64,000 nucleotides of DNA from Aquaticitalea lipolytica (GTDB taxonomy: Bacteria > Bacteroidota > Bacteroidia > Flavobacteriales > Flavobacteriaceae), in contig NZ_BMIC01000003.1 in the NCBI RefSeq assembly GCF_014641635.1, positions 62,001 through 126,000 of the forward strand. The letters run 5' to 3'. Shown in pieces: positions 27,201 through 36,357 of this stretch. Below the pieces are notes generated by a model. The model saw only the letters and a program-made list of their open reading frames with translations, searched no databases and was not told the DNA's origin. Both the position numbers and the translations under genes were made by a program. The stretch's first letter is position 1. Each line of letters starts with the position of its first letter.

Positions 27201-29070
27201 CTATAGCAGTAACCGAAGCACAACCTGTTGAATCATCTACAACACGAATATAAATGGTCTGTTCGTTTGCAACAATATTATCATAGTTAGTTTCATCTGC
27301 AATTGGATTATCTCCTGAAACAGCATCGTTATAGGTTTCATGAAAAGTTACTGAAACTCCTGTTAATCCTTGTAAAACATCATCTATAATTGTTGTTAAA
27401 TCGAAGGTAGCAAACCCATCATGATCGGAATCACAAGCATCAATATAATGTGGTCCAGTATTTATAACTGGGTTATTTAAAACAGTGATATCTAAAGTTG
27501 TTGTACTAACACATCCTGTTTGAGAGTTGATGACTCTAACAAATACTTGTTCAGACGGATTTGTGTTTACATAAGGCATTGGTATAGCATTAGCACCAGA
27601 ATCTGCATCTGCTTGTGTATAATGATAAGACACTACAAGGTTAGCTTGTCCTCCTGTAATTTCATCATCTTTCTCGGTTAAATCTATTTGAGTAACACCA
27701 TCTGAAGTCATATCATCACAAACCAAAAGTTCTGTTGGGTCTGTAATATTTGGCATTGGGTTAACTATCAAATTAAAAGTAGAATATGCTAAACATCCAC
27801 TTGTTGTATCTTCAATTCTTACATAAATGGTTTGCGGATTTGAAGTGTTTTGAATTGGAGATGCTATTGCGTTACTATTGCTTTGAGCATCTGCATTAGT
27901 TAAGTGATATGATATGGTATATGTTGAAGGAGGTACTGAAGCTAGTACTTCGCTATCTTTTGTACTTAAATCGAAAGTTTCAATTTCATCTGCACTTGTA
28001 TCATCACAAATTTCATAATCACTTATAGGAGCAGCAGTTTGGGTTGAACTAAGCGCAATTGTTACAGTATCTTCAATTATACAACTAGTATTTGAAAAAG
28101 GAATATCTATCATTACTGTATAATCACCAGATTGTGTTACAGATAATGTAGACTGTGTTTCTCCAGGAATTAAAATAGAGTTTAAATACCAAGAGTAGGT
28201 TGCTTGTGGGTTTTGAATATCACCATCAAGCAAAATAGTGTCTGCACATGTTGTAATATCATCACCTAAATCTACAGTTGCATTAAAACTGTTTCCTTCA
28301 ATAAATACAGCAGAATCGTAATTTTTATCTGTTTGGTCGGCAATAATAAGTTTTATATGGTATTGTACATTAGGTGTAATAGTTGCAGTAGCAGTCATAA
28401 CAGTTGTACGACCATTATAATTGGTAGCTCCTAAATTGTAACCTTCAAAATATTGTGCGTTTGAAGCACTACAAAAACCTACAATTTCATCGTGAATTGT
28501 ATTAGTATTAACAGGTGTTGAGGTTCCTGGTATTACAGCAATATTAACATAAGGATCACTAGTGCCAGCTTCTTTTATTAAAAATGCAAATCCGTCGGAA
28601 TACTCACAAGGGAAATCTCCAAAGTATTCTTCTGATGCAAGAATGTAATTAAATTGTAACTGATTAGAAATAGAAATAAAATCGAACTCTATTGATGTGG
28701 CATTTAAAGTATTTGATATACCTAGTGCAGTTTCTAAATCAGGATCTGTAAGCCAATCGGGTTGACCTTCATTTAAAACCGCATTGTTTTGACCATTTCC
28801 ACCAGAAATTGCATTTCCTGTAGATAACATAATTCCGTTTGCAAATGGAAAGTTTGAAGCTCCTCTTTCAAAATAACCAAAACTTGAAAATCCATTAACC
28901 GAGCCATTGACTTGCGAAGTTATGTTTGATGTTTCAACACAACCTTGAACTAAATTATTTTCTATAAGTTGTTGTGCAGTAAAACTATTGTCTATAGTAA
29001 TTTGTTGCGAAAATGTAAGGTTGCACAAAAAGCATGCAAATACAAGGAGGGAAACTTGGAACTTTTTCAT
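24244..29070 (-). CDS. Giant T9SS type-B surface protein with eleven tandem repeats
   Basis: The 1608-residue protein has a signal peptide (FQVSLLVFACFLCNLTFS), a choice-of-anchor L domain (about 22-270, with ILASEEYFGDFPCEYSDGFA), and an Ig-like module. Eleven repeats of 90-96 residues follow (about 345-1378), then a second Ig-like region and the type-B C-terminal domain (FPKFMTPNQDGYFDTWHITG, YIFDRYGKQLHYL, GWDGTYNGELMPSSDYWF, GHFALKR). Each repeat has a C-D-x-D-x-D-G type loop, a TYYETQADADxxTNxLP-like segment and YVRVxNxxTGCY. The Asp-rich loop suggests calcium-stiffened stalks. An adhesin role is inferred. Confidence 0.88.
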   Translation of the reverse strand: MKKFQVSLLVFACFLCNLTFSQQITIDNSFTAQQLIENNLVQGCVETSNITSQVNGSVNGFSSFGYFERGASNFPFANGIMLSTGNAISGGNGQNNAVLNEGQPDWLTDPDLETALGISNTLNATSIEFDFISISNQLQFNYILASEEYFGDFPCEYSDGFAFLIKEAGTSDPYVNIAVIPGTSTPVNTNTIHDEIVGFCSASNAQYFEGYNLGATNYNGRTTVMTATATITPNVQYHIKLIIADQTDKNYDSAVFIEGNSFNATVDLGDDITTCADTILLDGDIQNPQATYSWYLNSILIPGETQSTLSVTQSGDYTVMIDIPFSNTSCIIEDTVTIALSSTQTAAPISDYEICDDTSADEIETFDLSTKDSEVLASVPPSTYTISYHLTNADAQSNSNAIASPIQNTSNPQTIYVRIEDTTSGCLAYSTFNLIVNPMPNITDPTELLVCDDMTSDGVTQIDLTEKDDEITGGQANLVVSYHYTQADADSGANAIPMPYVNTNPSEQVFVRVINSQTGCVSTTTLDITVLNNPVINTGPHYIDACDSDHDGFATFDLTTIIDDVLQGLTGVSVTFHETYNDAVSGDNPIADETNYDNIVANEQTIYIRVVDDSTGCASVTAIEIHSNLLLTGTVIQDFSLCDNANDGTEEFDLNNIAQVIINGLPDVTVTFYETLNDQTNQTNALDPFVPYTPSSYPQTLYITLNSPTCEEASEIQLILYPITEFPTIGTVDYCDTDQDGFTSIDLHSFDSQITSGQTDYSVTYFETQADADADTNQLPAFYTNTSNPQTFYIRVRSNVTGCADVSSFEIQILPAPLTSQPTDIVICDDDQDGFFVVDLTQKISELVTDTTDRDITFYNSQADADTATNAITNTTTYNANTQTVYVRVVNTVSGCYSTESFQIIVNTLPVFSSISNYKICENASDGIGDFIFSNKDAEILNGQPGKQTLYFISQADADNRTNIIDKNVAYQNISNPQTIYVRVENLTDVDCYGTSSFIIEVGSNPEFNEPSDWSVCDDIANNGSEVFDLNEKITEISQGINDTLDITFHITQADADNGTNALPLQYANTVNPQEIYVRIDNGTICISTTSFILSVIQSPTVNTPEPLVMCDTDSDGSVTFDLTVSEFEIFDVRQNNITVSYFETLADLDANTNPIQTPTAYNNITNPQTVYVKVTNTISNCYVAVPLELIVNLPPAINNFGSVDICDNETDFYDLTEVNSLIVNSTANTNITYYSNATDAFDGTNAISTNYTYQTNSDTIHIRIENATTFCFTTYAFQLIVNPLPIANTPSNLEDCDDDFDGLLDFDLTQQNTTILDGQSAFSYSVTYYNSQTDANSGLNALPNVYAASNNETIYARVENNTTGCYNTSQFTTIVNPRPVVDIPDQVICLDNLPLHVSANTNNAGDTYLWSTNETTPEIEITVVGTYWVTVTTPSGCQTTQVFNVTVSEQATIEFTETIDFSDPNNITVTISGIGNYLYQLDDNEPQESNVFENVGIGYHTITIIDLNGCSEVTKEVVVIDFPKFMTPNQDGYFDTWHITGVENLPGTVIYIFDRYGKQLHYLTSTSNGWDGTYNGELMPSSDYWFVADVKGGGYEFQAKGHFALKR
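24935..28040 (-). repeat. Eleven coding repeats of about 285 b
   Basis: Each unit encodes about 95 residues with landmarks CDDDQDGFFVVDLT-like, SQADADxxTNA-like and NPQTIYVRVEN-like. Copies are diverged (no long exact DNA identity seen by eye), so the array is old or under relaxed selection. The unit at about residue 1200 (ICDNETDFYDL) has lost part of the Asp loop. The same module occurs four times in the 31089-34487 protein. Confidence 0.85.
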
Positions 29071-29210
29071 ACTAAATAGGTTAAGTTTTTAGTCACAAAC
29101 ACACACGATTTGGAGCGCAATGGTCATGAATCATTTAGTTAAGGGCGAAAAATATGTTAAAATTAGATGAAATGCAAAATAATACGATGAAATACACTAA
29201 ATATTAACAT

Positions 29211-31049
29211 TTAGTAATTCATATACACCCAACCTTGCAGAGATTTATAGTTTGGGTCGTTTAAATTAAGGATATAGTAATACGTGCCAACAGGTAATAA
29301 TTTGCCTAAGTTGTTTAAGCCTTTATTAGCTTTTCCATCCCATGGTTTACTATTATTACCTTCAAAAATTAAGGTGCCTAAACGATTATAAATTAATAGC
29401 TCATGCTGTTCGAAAATATCATATAAACCTTGAATATTAAACCAATCATTATAACCATCGTCATTTGGTGAAAATCCTTCAGGTATATAAGGCGGACAGT
29501 TTTCAACCAGAATATCAAACTGATAAATTTCATAGCATGGAGGTGTAGCTACTTTTACGTAAATAGTTTGAGGGTTTGTTGTGTTTGAATAGCTATCAGG
29601 ATTTAGAATTTCATTTTCGTTTTGCTCTAAATCTTCTATACTTGTATAAAACGCTATATTTGCTGAAGTATCTACAGCTTCAAAAAAAATAGTTGTGAGA
29701 TTAAAAACTGCTGAGTTAAAACCTTCATCACAACTTACGGCAGATGGTAGTATTTGAATTGGAGGAATAGTTAGTAGCTCAATTTGGCTTTCAGCTAAAT
29801 TATTATCTTCATTAATTTCTGTTACAATTCCGTTATTGAATCCATCATCATCTACAATAACTGTTAAGAGAAAGTCATCTTCTAAAAAATTAGGAATGCT
29901 AAGTGTAATTGTTCCATTTTCTGATTCACCAATTGCAATACTATTTTGGGTTGTAGTTTGACCAATTAAAAGATTATCTGCATAAAAGGCAATAGGTGTG
30001 TTTGCAGGTAAAACATCTGTTGCATTAACATTATAAACTGTATAATCTAATTCAATTTCTAATGAGCCACAATTCACTACATAATCATCTATGGTTATTG
30101 TGGCATCTGGTAACTGGCTATTTAAAACTGTTATTATGTTATTTATGATAATTAAATCTGCTCTAAAAACACCATTGCTATCAAAAGCTCCTGTGGTCAT
30201 TTTTATGGTTGCTGAGGTATCACCAATTTGAATATTGTTTTGTATGTTGTATACATCTAAATCGCAATTATAAAAGGTGTTAGAGTTGGTAAATGTATTA
30301 GTACCATTAAAAGCATTATCAGCCAAATTTAGCGGTGGATTTGATAAAATATTGTCATTAATTGATAATGATTCTCCAAAATTTAGACTGTTATCACCTT
30401 CCCAAGCCAAAAAGCCAATCTTGGCATTTTGATTATCAATGACATTTAAATTATCGAGAACAATTGTTTTTTCCTGAACGTTTCTATCAATAATTTCTAA
30501 ACCTTGAAAAATGCTTAATTGATTAAGTGGCAAAGTACTATCTTCAAACACCACATAAATACTCCAGCCAGCAAAATTTGTTCTGTTGTTGCAATAACCT
30601 GGATTGTTAATTAGAGTTTCAGAAATATCTAAATTTGATAATTCATAAGTAGTATTGCCTTGAGAAATTATTTGTTCTGTTACGTCTGCAAAACAAGAAA
30701 AATAGGTAAGAACACCATTAAGAGCATCACTGTACTGAACTGTATAAGTTTGTTGAGCATCTATTGAAGATCCATTTAAACTTACATTTGTATCTCCAAA
30801 TCCTGAGCCTGCCCAATATAAATAAGCAGCAACAATTGTTGAACTAGGTGATAGGATTAAATCGGCTTGTGAAGAAGGCAAAGTGCTGCAAAAACTTTGG
30901 TCTAAATTATTTTCAAATTGATTTAAGGTATTGCCAATTGCAGTATAGTCATATCGACCATTAAATTGCTGATATAGTTCAATATCCTGACCAAAAAGAT
31001 GACATGGTAGATATAATAATAAACAAATAAAAAATTGGTTAAACTTCAT
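29211..31049 (-). CDS. T9SS type-B surface protein with CARDB-like module
   Basis: The start is the ATG at 31049; a frame from a TTG at 31055 adds only two residues. The 612-residue protein has a signal peptide (FFICLLLYLPCHLFGQ) and an N-terminal region with AAYLYWAGSGFGDTNVSLNG and GWSIYVVFEDS, as in surface proteins that precede DUF11/CARDB modules. A CARDB-like domain follows (about 330-435), with PIAFYADNLLIGQT and EINEDNNLAESQ. One repeat unit like those of its neighbours comes next, then a gliding-motility-type C-terminal domain (PEGFSPNDDGYNDWFNIQGL, YNRLGTLIFEG, PVGTYYYILNLND). Its C-terminus (VYMNY) differs from the KR-ending tails of its neighbours. Confidence 0.85.
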   Translation of the reverse strand: MKFNQFFICLLLYLPCHLFGQDIELYQQFNGRYDYTAIGNTLNQFENNLDQSFCSTLPSSQADLILSPSSTIVAAYLYWAGSGFGDTNVSLNGSSIDAQQTYTVQYSDALNGVLTYFSCFADVTEQIISQGNTTYELSNLDISETLINNPGYCNNRTNFAGWSIYVVFEDSTLPLNQLSIFQGLEIIDRNVQEKTIVLDNLNVIDNQNAKIGFLAWEGDNSLNFGESLSINDNILSNPPLNLADNAFNGTNTFTNSNTFYNCDLDVYNIQNNIQIGDTSATIKMTTGAFDSNGVFRADLIIINNIITVLNSQLPDATITIDDYVVNCGSLEIELDYTVYNVNATDVLPANTPIAFYADNLLIGQTTTQNSIAIGESENGTITLSIPNFLEDDFLLTVIVDDDGFNNGIVTEINEDNNLAESQIELLTIPPIQILPSAVSCDEGFNSAVFNLTTIFFEAVDTSANIAFYTSIEDLEQNENEILNPDSYSNTTNPQTIYVKVATPPCYEIYQFDILVENCPPYIPEGFSPNDDGYNDWFNIQGLYDIFEQHELLIYNRLGTLIFEGNNSKPWDGKANKGLNNLGKLLPVGTYYYILNLNDPNYKSLQGWVYMNY

Positions 31050-31088
31050 ATTCAATCAATTTAACCACCAATTTACATAAATTATTGG

Positions 31089-34000
31089 TTATCGTTTTAA
31101 GGTAAAATGACTTTTAAATACTCTACCATCCTCTAAAGTTACTGCAAACCAATAATCACTAGAAGGTAGCTTATATCCATTTAATGTTCCATCCCAACCT
31201 CTACTTAAAGGGTCTAATTCTTTTAATAATTTACCTTGCCTGTCAAAAATGTAAATTACACTTTCAGCTTGAAATTGAGGCGTAATACCATACACTTGCC
31301 AATAGTCATGAAATCCATCGTTATTTGGTGTAAAATATTTAGGAAAACCGATAACAGAAACAATTTCATCTACAATACCACAATCGTTTTTATCTCTAAC
31401 ATAAACAGTATGTAAACCAGGAGCAACGTTTTCAAAAACATTGCTGTCTTGGTATGGACCAAATTCATTATCGATTGCATATTCATAATCACCTTCACCT
31501 GTTACTAAAACAGTAAGTGTATTATTATTTGAAGCATCTACTATGTTAATACTTGTAATTGTAGCAATGTTAGATGGTAATACAGTCACAGTTCTGTCTT
31601 TAAAACAGCCATTTGTATTTGTAACTCTTACAGTATAAGTACCTGGAGCATCAATCATAATTTCTGAAGTGTCTTCACCTGTAGACCATAAATAATAATA
31701 GTTGCTAGGAGAATCTCCAATAACACCACCATTTATAGTAATTGTTTCAGGAAATGAATTAAGACAATATAGGGTTTCAAACGTAGTTTCAATGTTTGGT
31801 AATTTAAACACTCTTAATCTAACTTCACTAATACCATAACACGCATTAGAGTTTTCAACTCTTGCATAAATAATTTGGTTGTAAGCTACTGTGTTTGTAA
31901 AATTATTTGGCAATGGATTTTGCTCTGTTAATGCATTTTCATAAGTCTCATAATAACTTAAATCTAATCCAGGAGGCAAATTAAATAAAACTGTAGCATC
32001 AGCATCAGAGAGAGTGAAATTAAAAAAGCCATCTTCTGTACCATCATCATCACAAACCTCTAGTGTAGCATTGTTTGCAGATGTGGTACTAACTTGAAGC
32101 GTTAAAACAGCAATATTATAACACCCTGTAATATCATTTACAACTTTAGCGTAAACAGTTTGCGGATTAAAAAAGTTATGGAATGCATCACCATTAATTT
32201 GGTTTGTACCATTAACAGCGTTATTTTGTGTTAAATAATAAGTAATACTTCTGTCTGTTGCACCACCTGTAATATCATCAAAAACCTGATTTAAATTAAA
32301 AATGGTGTATCCTTCAGGAATACCATCCTCATCACACTGAATAATTGTTGTATCGTTAGCAATAGGAGCATCATTTACAGTTAAAATAAACGAATCTGTA
32401 CTAAAACAATCTGTATTTGCATTGTTTTCTATACGAACAAAAATCTCTTCTGTATAAGGAGTTGTGTTAGTATAAGAGTTTGGTAATGGGTTACTGTTGC
32501 TATCTGCATCTGTTTGCGAATTGTGATAGGTAATTGTATAAAGTGTTGCATCTTGACTACCTAAAATTTCAGTATTTAACGCAGTTAAATCTGTTGTAGT
32601 TGTGCCATCCATTGCATTACCACTAAAATCTTCATCACAAATATCAATATCATTTAAAGTTGTGACAACAGGAGTAACAAATACTTCAACAAAAAATGAA
32701 GTAGTATCATAGCAGTTAGGGTTTTCAATATTATGTATTCTTACAAATATTTCTTGCGGACTTGATGTGTTTGTAAAAGGACCAACAATTTCATTAGTGT
32801 TGTCATCTGCATCTTGTTGTGTGGTAAAATAATGTACGCTATAAATTGCAGGATCTTGAGTATCTAAAACTTGAGCATCTTGAGTTGTTAAATCGAAGGT
32901 AGATGTAGTTGTAGCATCACAATTAACCATATCATTAGGTTGATTTGCTATTGGAATATCAAAAACACCAACAACAGCTTCTCCTTCAATTGGGCATTCT
33001 CCATTATTAGGTTCAATAAAAACCTCATAAAAACCAGGAGTATCTACAAATAACTGAAAATTGGTTTCTGCTGGTAAAATAATTCCATCTTGAGACCATG
33101 TATAAGTGGCACCTGGGATTTCTAAAGCAGATAAAGTATAGCTGTCGCCAGTACAGAGTTTTAGCTCTGTTGTGCTTATTCCGTTTTGAATAATATCTAT
33201 TTGTGTATTAAATAATGACTGAATAAAAGGAGGTAACCCAATACGGCTTAAGTTTTGAAATGTACCAGATACGTCAACTAGAATCCCATTTTCATTGTAA
33301 TTTGCAGCAGCACCATCGGCTTCAGGATTATTAATTACTCCTAAAAATCTGCCACTAGTATTTATGTTACTAAAATTTACCTGGGCTCTATATATTTTTT
33401 TGTTGATTCCTAATTGTAAAGCTCCAGCACTTAAAGAGTTTGAAGTATGCACAACAGCTTGCGAAGCAGGAATATCTGCACTTAATAAATCCCATTGCAA
33501 AACAGAACTTGCACCATTTCCTGAAACACCAGCATTTATTGTTGCATATACTTTTCTGTTCTCTGAAGAAAATTCAACACCATATGGACTATCCCCATTT
33601 TGAGGACCATAAAGTTCAATTGAATTAGAAACAACACCTGTGTTATTATCAAAATCAAATAAATATACTCCACCAGCAGCATCGCCACCTAAAGTTGTAG
33701 CAAAGCCAAAATGAGCGACTACTAGTTTTTCTCCATCAGGCGAAGCTTTTATATATCCTAAAGCATTTCGTCTGTATCCTGAAACAGGAACAACTGGACC
33801 AACAATAGATTCAACAGGTGTTGTATTAACACCATTTATATCAACTTTAAAGGCATAAAAACGATCCACAAAATGAGTTATCACCCAAAAAGAAGAACAA
33901 TCATCTGCTTTTACAGCTGTAATTTTTTCAGAGCACTTAAAATCTACTTGATCAGGATTATTAGTATCGTATGTAACTAATTGTATGTTTTTTTCAACTG

Positions 34001-34487
34001 GGTCTACATCTCCTAATCCTCCATTTAAATTAATATCAACTAATGAATATGTTAATCCATCATTAATTCCATCACCATCGGTTTGATTTGGAAAAGCTGA
34101 AGAGTTAAAATGATGAGGTTCATCTACAGTAAAAATGTAATAAAAATTTGGGTCTTGTGGTTTTGGTACTATTAATCCAGAGGATGTACTAGAATCATCA
34201 CCTTTTAAACCTGTACCAAATGCTTCACTTGCATTAGCCATAGGTTGGTGTAAACTATTCCAAACGGTTCTTCCATCTGAATAAAATAGTAAGTTACCAT
34301 TTGTATCTGAAATAGATGTGCAACCTTCTAAAGTGTTGAGTTGGCCATCTGTTACAGCTGTAACAGTACCAGAACCAGCATTAAAGCGTAAGCCTGCATT
34401 TTTACCAAAATACCAATTAGAAGCTTCATTTTGCGCAAAGGTTTGAATACTAATACATAGTATAAAAAATAAGAGAATCTTTTTCAT
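31089..34487 (-). CDS. T9SS type-B surface protein with N-terminal beta-propeller-like domain
   Basis: The 1132-residue protein has a signal peptide (ILLFFILCISIQTFAQ). An N-terminal domain of about 420 residues begins NWYFGKNAGLRF and contains CTSISDTNGNLLFYSDGRTV and YIKASPDGEKLVVAHF, a propeller-like type common ahead of T9SS tails. An Ig/PKD module (GATYTWSQDG) and four ~95-residue repeats (about residues 510-897) follow. The C-terminal half parallels the 21832-24162 protein (YCLNSFPETITINGGV, SPSNYYYLW), ending in the sorting domain FPKYFTPNNDGFHDYWQVYG, GWDGTLNGYKLPSSDYWF and KSHFTLKR. Probable secreted or cell-surface adhesive protein. Confidence 0.88.
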   Translation of the reverse strand: MKKILLFFILCISIQTFAQNEASNWYFGKNAGLRFNAGSGTVTAVTDGQLNTLEGCTSISDTNGNLLFYSDGRTVWNSLHQPMANASEAFGTGLKGDDSSTSSGLIVPKPQDPNFYYIFTVDEPHHFNSSAFPNQTDGDGINDGLTYSLVDINLNGGLGDVDPVEKNIQLVTYDTNNPDQVDFKCSEKITAVKADDCSSFWVITHFVDRFYAFKVDINGVNTTPVESIVGPVVPVSGYRRNALGYIKASPDGEKLVVAHFGFATTLGGDAAGGVYLFDFDNNTGVVSNSIELYGPQNGDSPYGVEFSSENRKVYATINAGVSGNGASSVLQWDLLSADIPASQAVVHTSNSLSAGALQLGINKKIYRAQVNFSNINTSGRFLGVINNPEADGAAANYNENGILVDVSGTFQNLSRIGLPPFIQSLFNTQIDIIQNGISTTELKLCTGDSYTLSALEIPGATYTWSQDGIILPAETNFQLFVDTPGFYEVFIEPNNGECPIEGEAVVGVFDIPIANQPNDMVNCDATTTSTFDLTTQDAQVLDTQDPAIYSVHYFTTQQDADDNTNEIVGPFTNTSSPQEIFVRIHNIENPNCYDTTSFFVEVFVTPVVTTLNDIDICDEDFSGNAMDGTTTTDLTALNTEILGSQDATLYTITYHNSQTDADSNSNPLPNSYTNTTPYTEEIFVRIENNANTDCFSTDSFILTVNDAPIANDTTIIQCDEDGIPEGYTIFNLNQVFDDITGGATDRSITYYLTQNNAVNGTNQINGDAFHNFFNPQTVYAKVVNDITGCYNIAVLTLQVSTTSANNATLEVCDDDGTEDGFFNFTLSDADATVLFNLPPGLDLSYYETYENALTEQNPLPNNFTNTVAYNQIIYARVENSNACYGISEVRLRVFKLPNIETTFETLYCLNSFPETITINGGVIGDSPSNYYYLWSTGEDTSEIMIDAPGTYTVRVTNTNGCFKDRTVTVLPSNIATITSINIVDASNNNTLTVLVTGEGDYEYAIDNEFGPYQDSNVFENVAPGLHTVYVRDKNDCGIVDEIVSVIGFPKYFTPNNDGFHDYWQVYGITPQFQAESVIYIFDRQGKLLKELDPLSRGWDGTLNGYKLPSSDYWFAVTLEDGRVFKSHFTLKR
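31797..32960 (-). repeat. Four coding repeats of about 285-310 b
   Basis: Four units of 93-102 residues carry the same CDxD...DL, YxxSQxDADxxxNP-like and IFVRIxNxxNxxCY landmarks as the eleven units of the 24244-29070 protein. The second unit has a longer Asp loop (CDEDFSGNAMDGTTTTDL). This links the two genes by module sharing. Confidence 0.8.
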
Positions 34488-34512
34488 AGGATAGCTAAAG
34501 CTACCAAATATA

Positions 34513-35346
34513 TTACAAATCCCTCTTTTTTAATAATCTATACGATAAAAAGATAAATAGAGCAGTCCAACCTAACACAATAGCTATTTCGTACCAATGT
34601 ACTGCATAATCATAGGCTAAATCTTCACCTACTTGTTGAGCAACTGCTTGTACTGCTGAGAGCCTTGAACCTGGTTCGTCAATTAAGTTCCATAATGACT
34701 TAAATGGTAAAAACTGATAAATATTATCTGCTACATCTGTACCTCTATTATAGCCTGAAACAATTGCGTAGCTTATAAACTCTACAAAGAACAGTACTAT
34801 CATTGTTGCAACTGCAAAAGCAGAACGTTTAATAAGCACTCCTAAAAAGAGGCCAAAAGAGAAAAAACCAACAAGTTTTATAAAAAATGCAATTAAGTAT
34901 TCTAAATCTGAAAATATTATTGAAGGTTCTTTATAGCTTGAATAAATTAATCCAAGAATTAAAGACACAATAAAAACAAAAACCGTTGAGATTAAAGAAA
35001 AAGCAATGACTGTATAAAATTTTGATAGTATAAACTCTTTTTTACTTAAACCATCAATAAGGTTTTGTTTTATAGTTTTGTTACTATACTCATTAGAAAC
35101 CATTGAAACAATGACTAATAGTAAGAAAAACTTAAGTAAACCAGCAACAAACGTATTAAAATGCCAAACATAAGGGAAATTGAAAATACCTAATTCGGCA
35201 AGGTGGAATTTAATGGGTCCAATATCAAATTTAATTGAAGCAAAAAGGGCAATACATGTTAATAAAACAAAGTATGTTATTATTAGTATTTTACTTGCTT
35301 TACTATATCTTAATTTATGAAATTCTATTTCTAATAATCGTAGCAT
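34513..35346 (-). CDS. ABC-2 type transporter permease
   Basis: The 277-residue protein has six hydrophobic segments in the ABC-2 arrangement (ILIITYFVLLTCIALFASIK, FFLLLVIVSMVSNEYSNKTI, VIAFSLISTVFVFIVSLILG, and a final IVLGWTALFIFLSYRLL). The cytosolic motif NEYSNKTIKQNLIDGLSKKE is typical of permeases in bacitracin/lantibiotic-type or Na+-type exporters. It follows the ATPase gene by one base, so together they form one exporter. The substrate is unknown. Confidence 0.88.
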   Translation of the reverse strand: MLRLLEIEFHKLRYSKASKILIITYFVLLTCIALFASIKFDIGPIKFHLAELGIFNFPYVWHFNTFVAGLLKFFLLLVIVSMVSNEYSNKTIKQNLIDGLSKKEFILSKFYTVIAFSLISTVFVFIVSLILGLIYSSYKEPSIIFSDLEYLIAFFIKLVGFFSFGLFLGVLIKRSAFAVATMIVLFFVEFISYAIVSGYNRGTDVADNIYQFLPFKSLWNLIDEPGSRLSAVQAVAQQVGEDLAYDYAVHWYEIAIVLGWTALFIFLSYRLLKKRDL

Positions 35347-35347
35347 A

Positions 35348-36244
35348 CTATTGGTTGTTGGTTAATTTTAAGAATTGCTCTTCAAGACTTTCTTTACGTT
35401 TTACAAGATGTGATAATGTAATACCCTTGTCGAACATTAATTTGTTAAATACAGAAGCATCCATTGGTTGATTTAAAAAAGCGGTAATTAACTCGCCTTC
35501 AGTTTTTACAGAACTAAAATTAGCATCAGCTTCTAGTACTTGTATTAATTCTGATTGTTTTTCTGCTTTTAATTCAAAAAAACCATGGCTACTAATCATT
35601 TCATCTACTCTACCAGAATACAATTTTTCACCTTTTCGAAGTACAACAACATGGCTACACACTTTTTCAACTTCGTCGAGAAGGTGAGAAGCTAAAAGTA
35701 TGGTGGTACCATTACTTGCAATTTGTTTTATAAGAGTTCTTATTTGATGAATCCCTTGAGGATCGAGACCATTTGTTGGTTCATCTAATATTAATATTTC
35801 TGGATCGTTTAATAGGGCAGATGCAATGGCTAATCGTTGTTTCATCCCTAACGAGTAGGTTTGAAATTTACTATCTTTTCGATCTAAAAGCCCAACTAAT
35901 TCTAGTTTTTCGTCAACTTTACTAAAATCAACACCTTTTATTTTGCATACCAATTTTAAATTTTGGTAAGCAGACATGTAAGGGTAAAAATTTGGGCGCT
36001 CAATAATAGCTCCAACTTTTTTTAATGCATCGTGTGTGGTAGTGTTACCATCAAACCAACTAAAATCGCCACTTGTTTTGTTAACTACATTAAGCACTAT
36101 ACCAAGAGTAGTTGATTTACCACTTCCGTTGGGTCCTAAAATGCCATAAACATTACCTTTATTGATAGTAAACGATAAATCTTTTACAGCTGTGAGATAA
36201 CCAAATTTTTTTGTGAGATTATTGATTGTAAGAATTGTATCCAA
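35348..36244 (-). CDS. ABC transporter ATP-binding protein
   Basis: The 298-residue protein has Walker A GPNGSGKST (about 37-45), Q-loop region GAIIERPNFYPYMSAYQN, signature YSLGMKQRLAIASALL, Walker B EILILDEPTNGLDPQG and switch His LLASHLLDEVEKVC. The C-terminal ~80 residues are of the type found in bacitracin-resistance-like (BcrA) ATPases. The start appears to be TTG (36244): no in-frame ATG occurs before the upstream stop, and the domain begins directly after it (ILTINNLTKKFG). It drives the permease encoded next. Confidence 0.92.
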   Translation of the reverse strand: MDTILTINNLTKKFGYLTAVKDLSFTINKGNVYGILGPNGSGKSTTLGIVLNVVNKTSGDFSWFDGNTTTHDALKKVGAIIERPNFYPYMSAYQNLKLVCKIKGVDFSKVDEKLELVGLLDRKDSKFQTYSLGMKQRLAIASALLNDPEILILDEPTNGLDPQGIHQIRTLIKQIASNGTTILLASHLLDEVEKVCSHVVVLRKGEKLYSGRVDEMISSHGFFELKAEKQSELIQVLEADANFSSVKTEGELITAFLNQPMDASVFNKLMFDKGITLSHLVKRKESLEEQFLKLTNNQ

Positions 36245-36309
36245 AATATGTGATGATTGATTAGTTAGTAGTATGACGAACTATATTATATTTTGTTACA
36301 AGATAAAAA

Positions 36310-36339
36310 AAAAGCATCCTAATATTTTAGAATGCTTTT
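36310..36339 (-). terminator. Terminator after the pRiA4b ORF-3-like gene
   Basis: The arms AAAAGCATCCTAA (36310-36322) and TTAGAATGCTTTT (36327-36339) pair at 12 of 13 positions. In the minus direction the A-rich left arm becomes a T-run. The stop of the upstream gene is at 36358, and the ABC operon begins just downstream. Confidence 0.75.
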
Positions 36340-36357
36340 AGTTTTATTGTTTGTTAA

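Noticed and set aside
24935-28040. Regular ~285 b periodicity, considered as CRISPR
   Set aside because: Units are coding repeats with diverged sequence, far too long for CRISPR repeats, and no cas genes are present.
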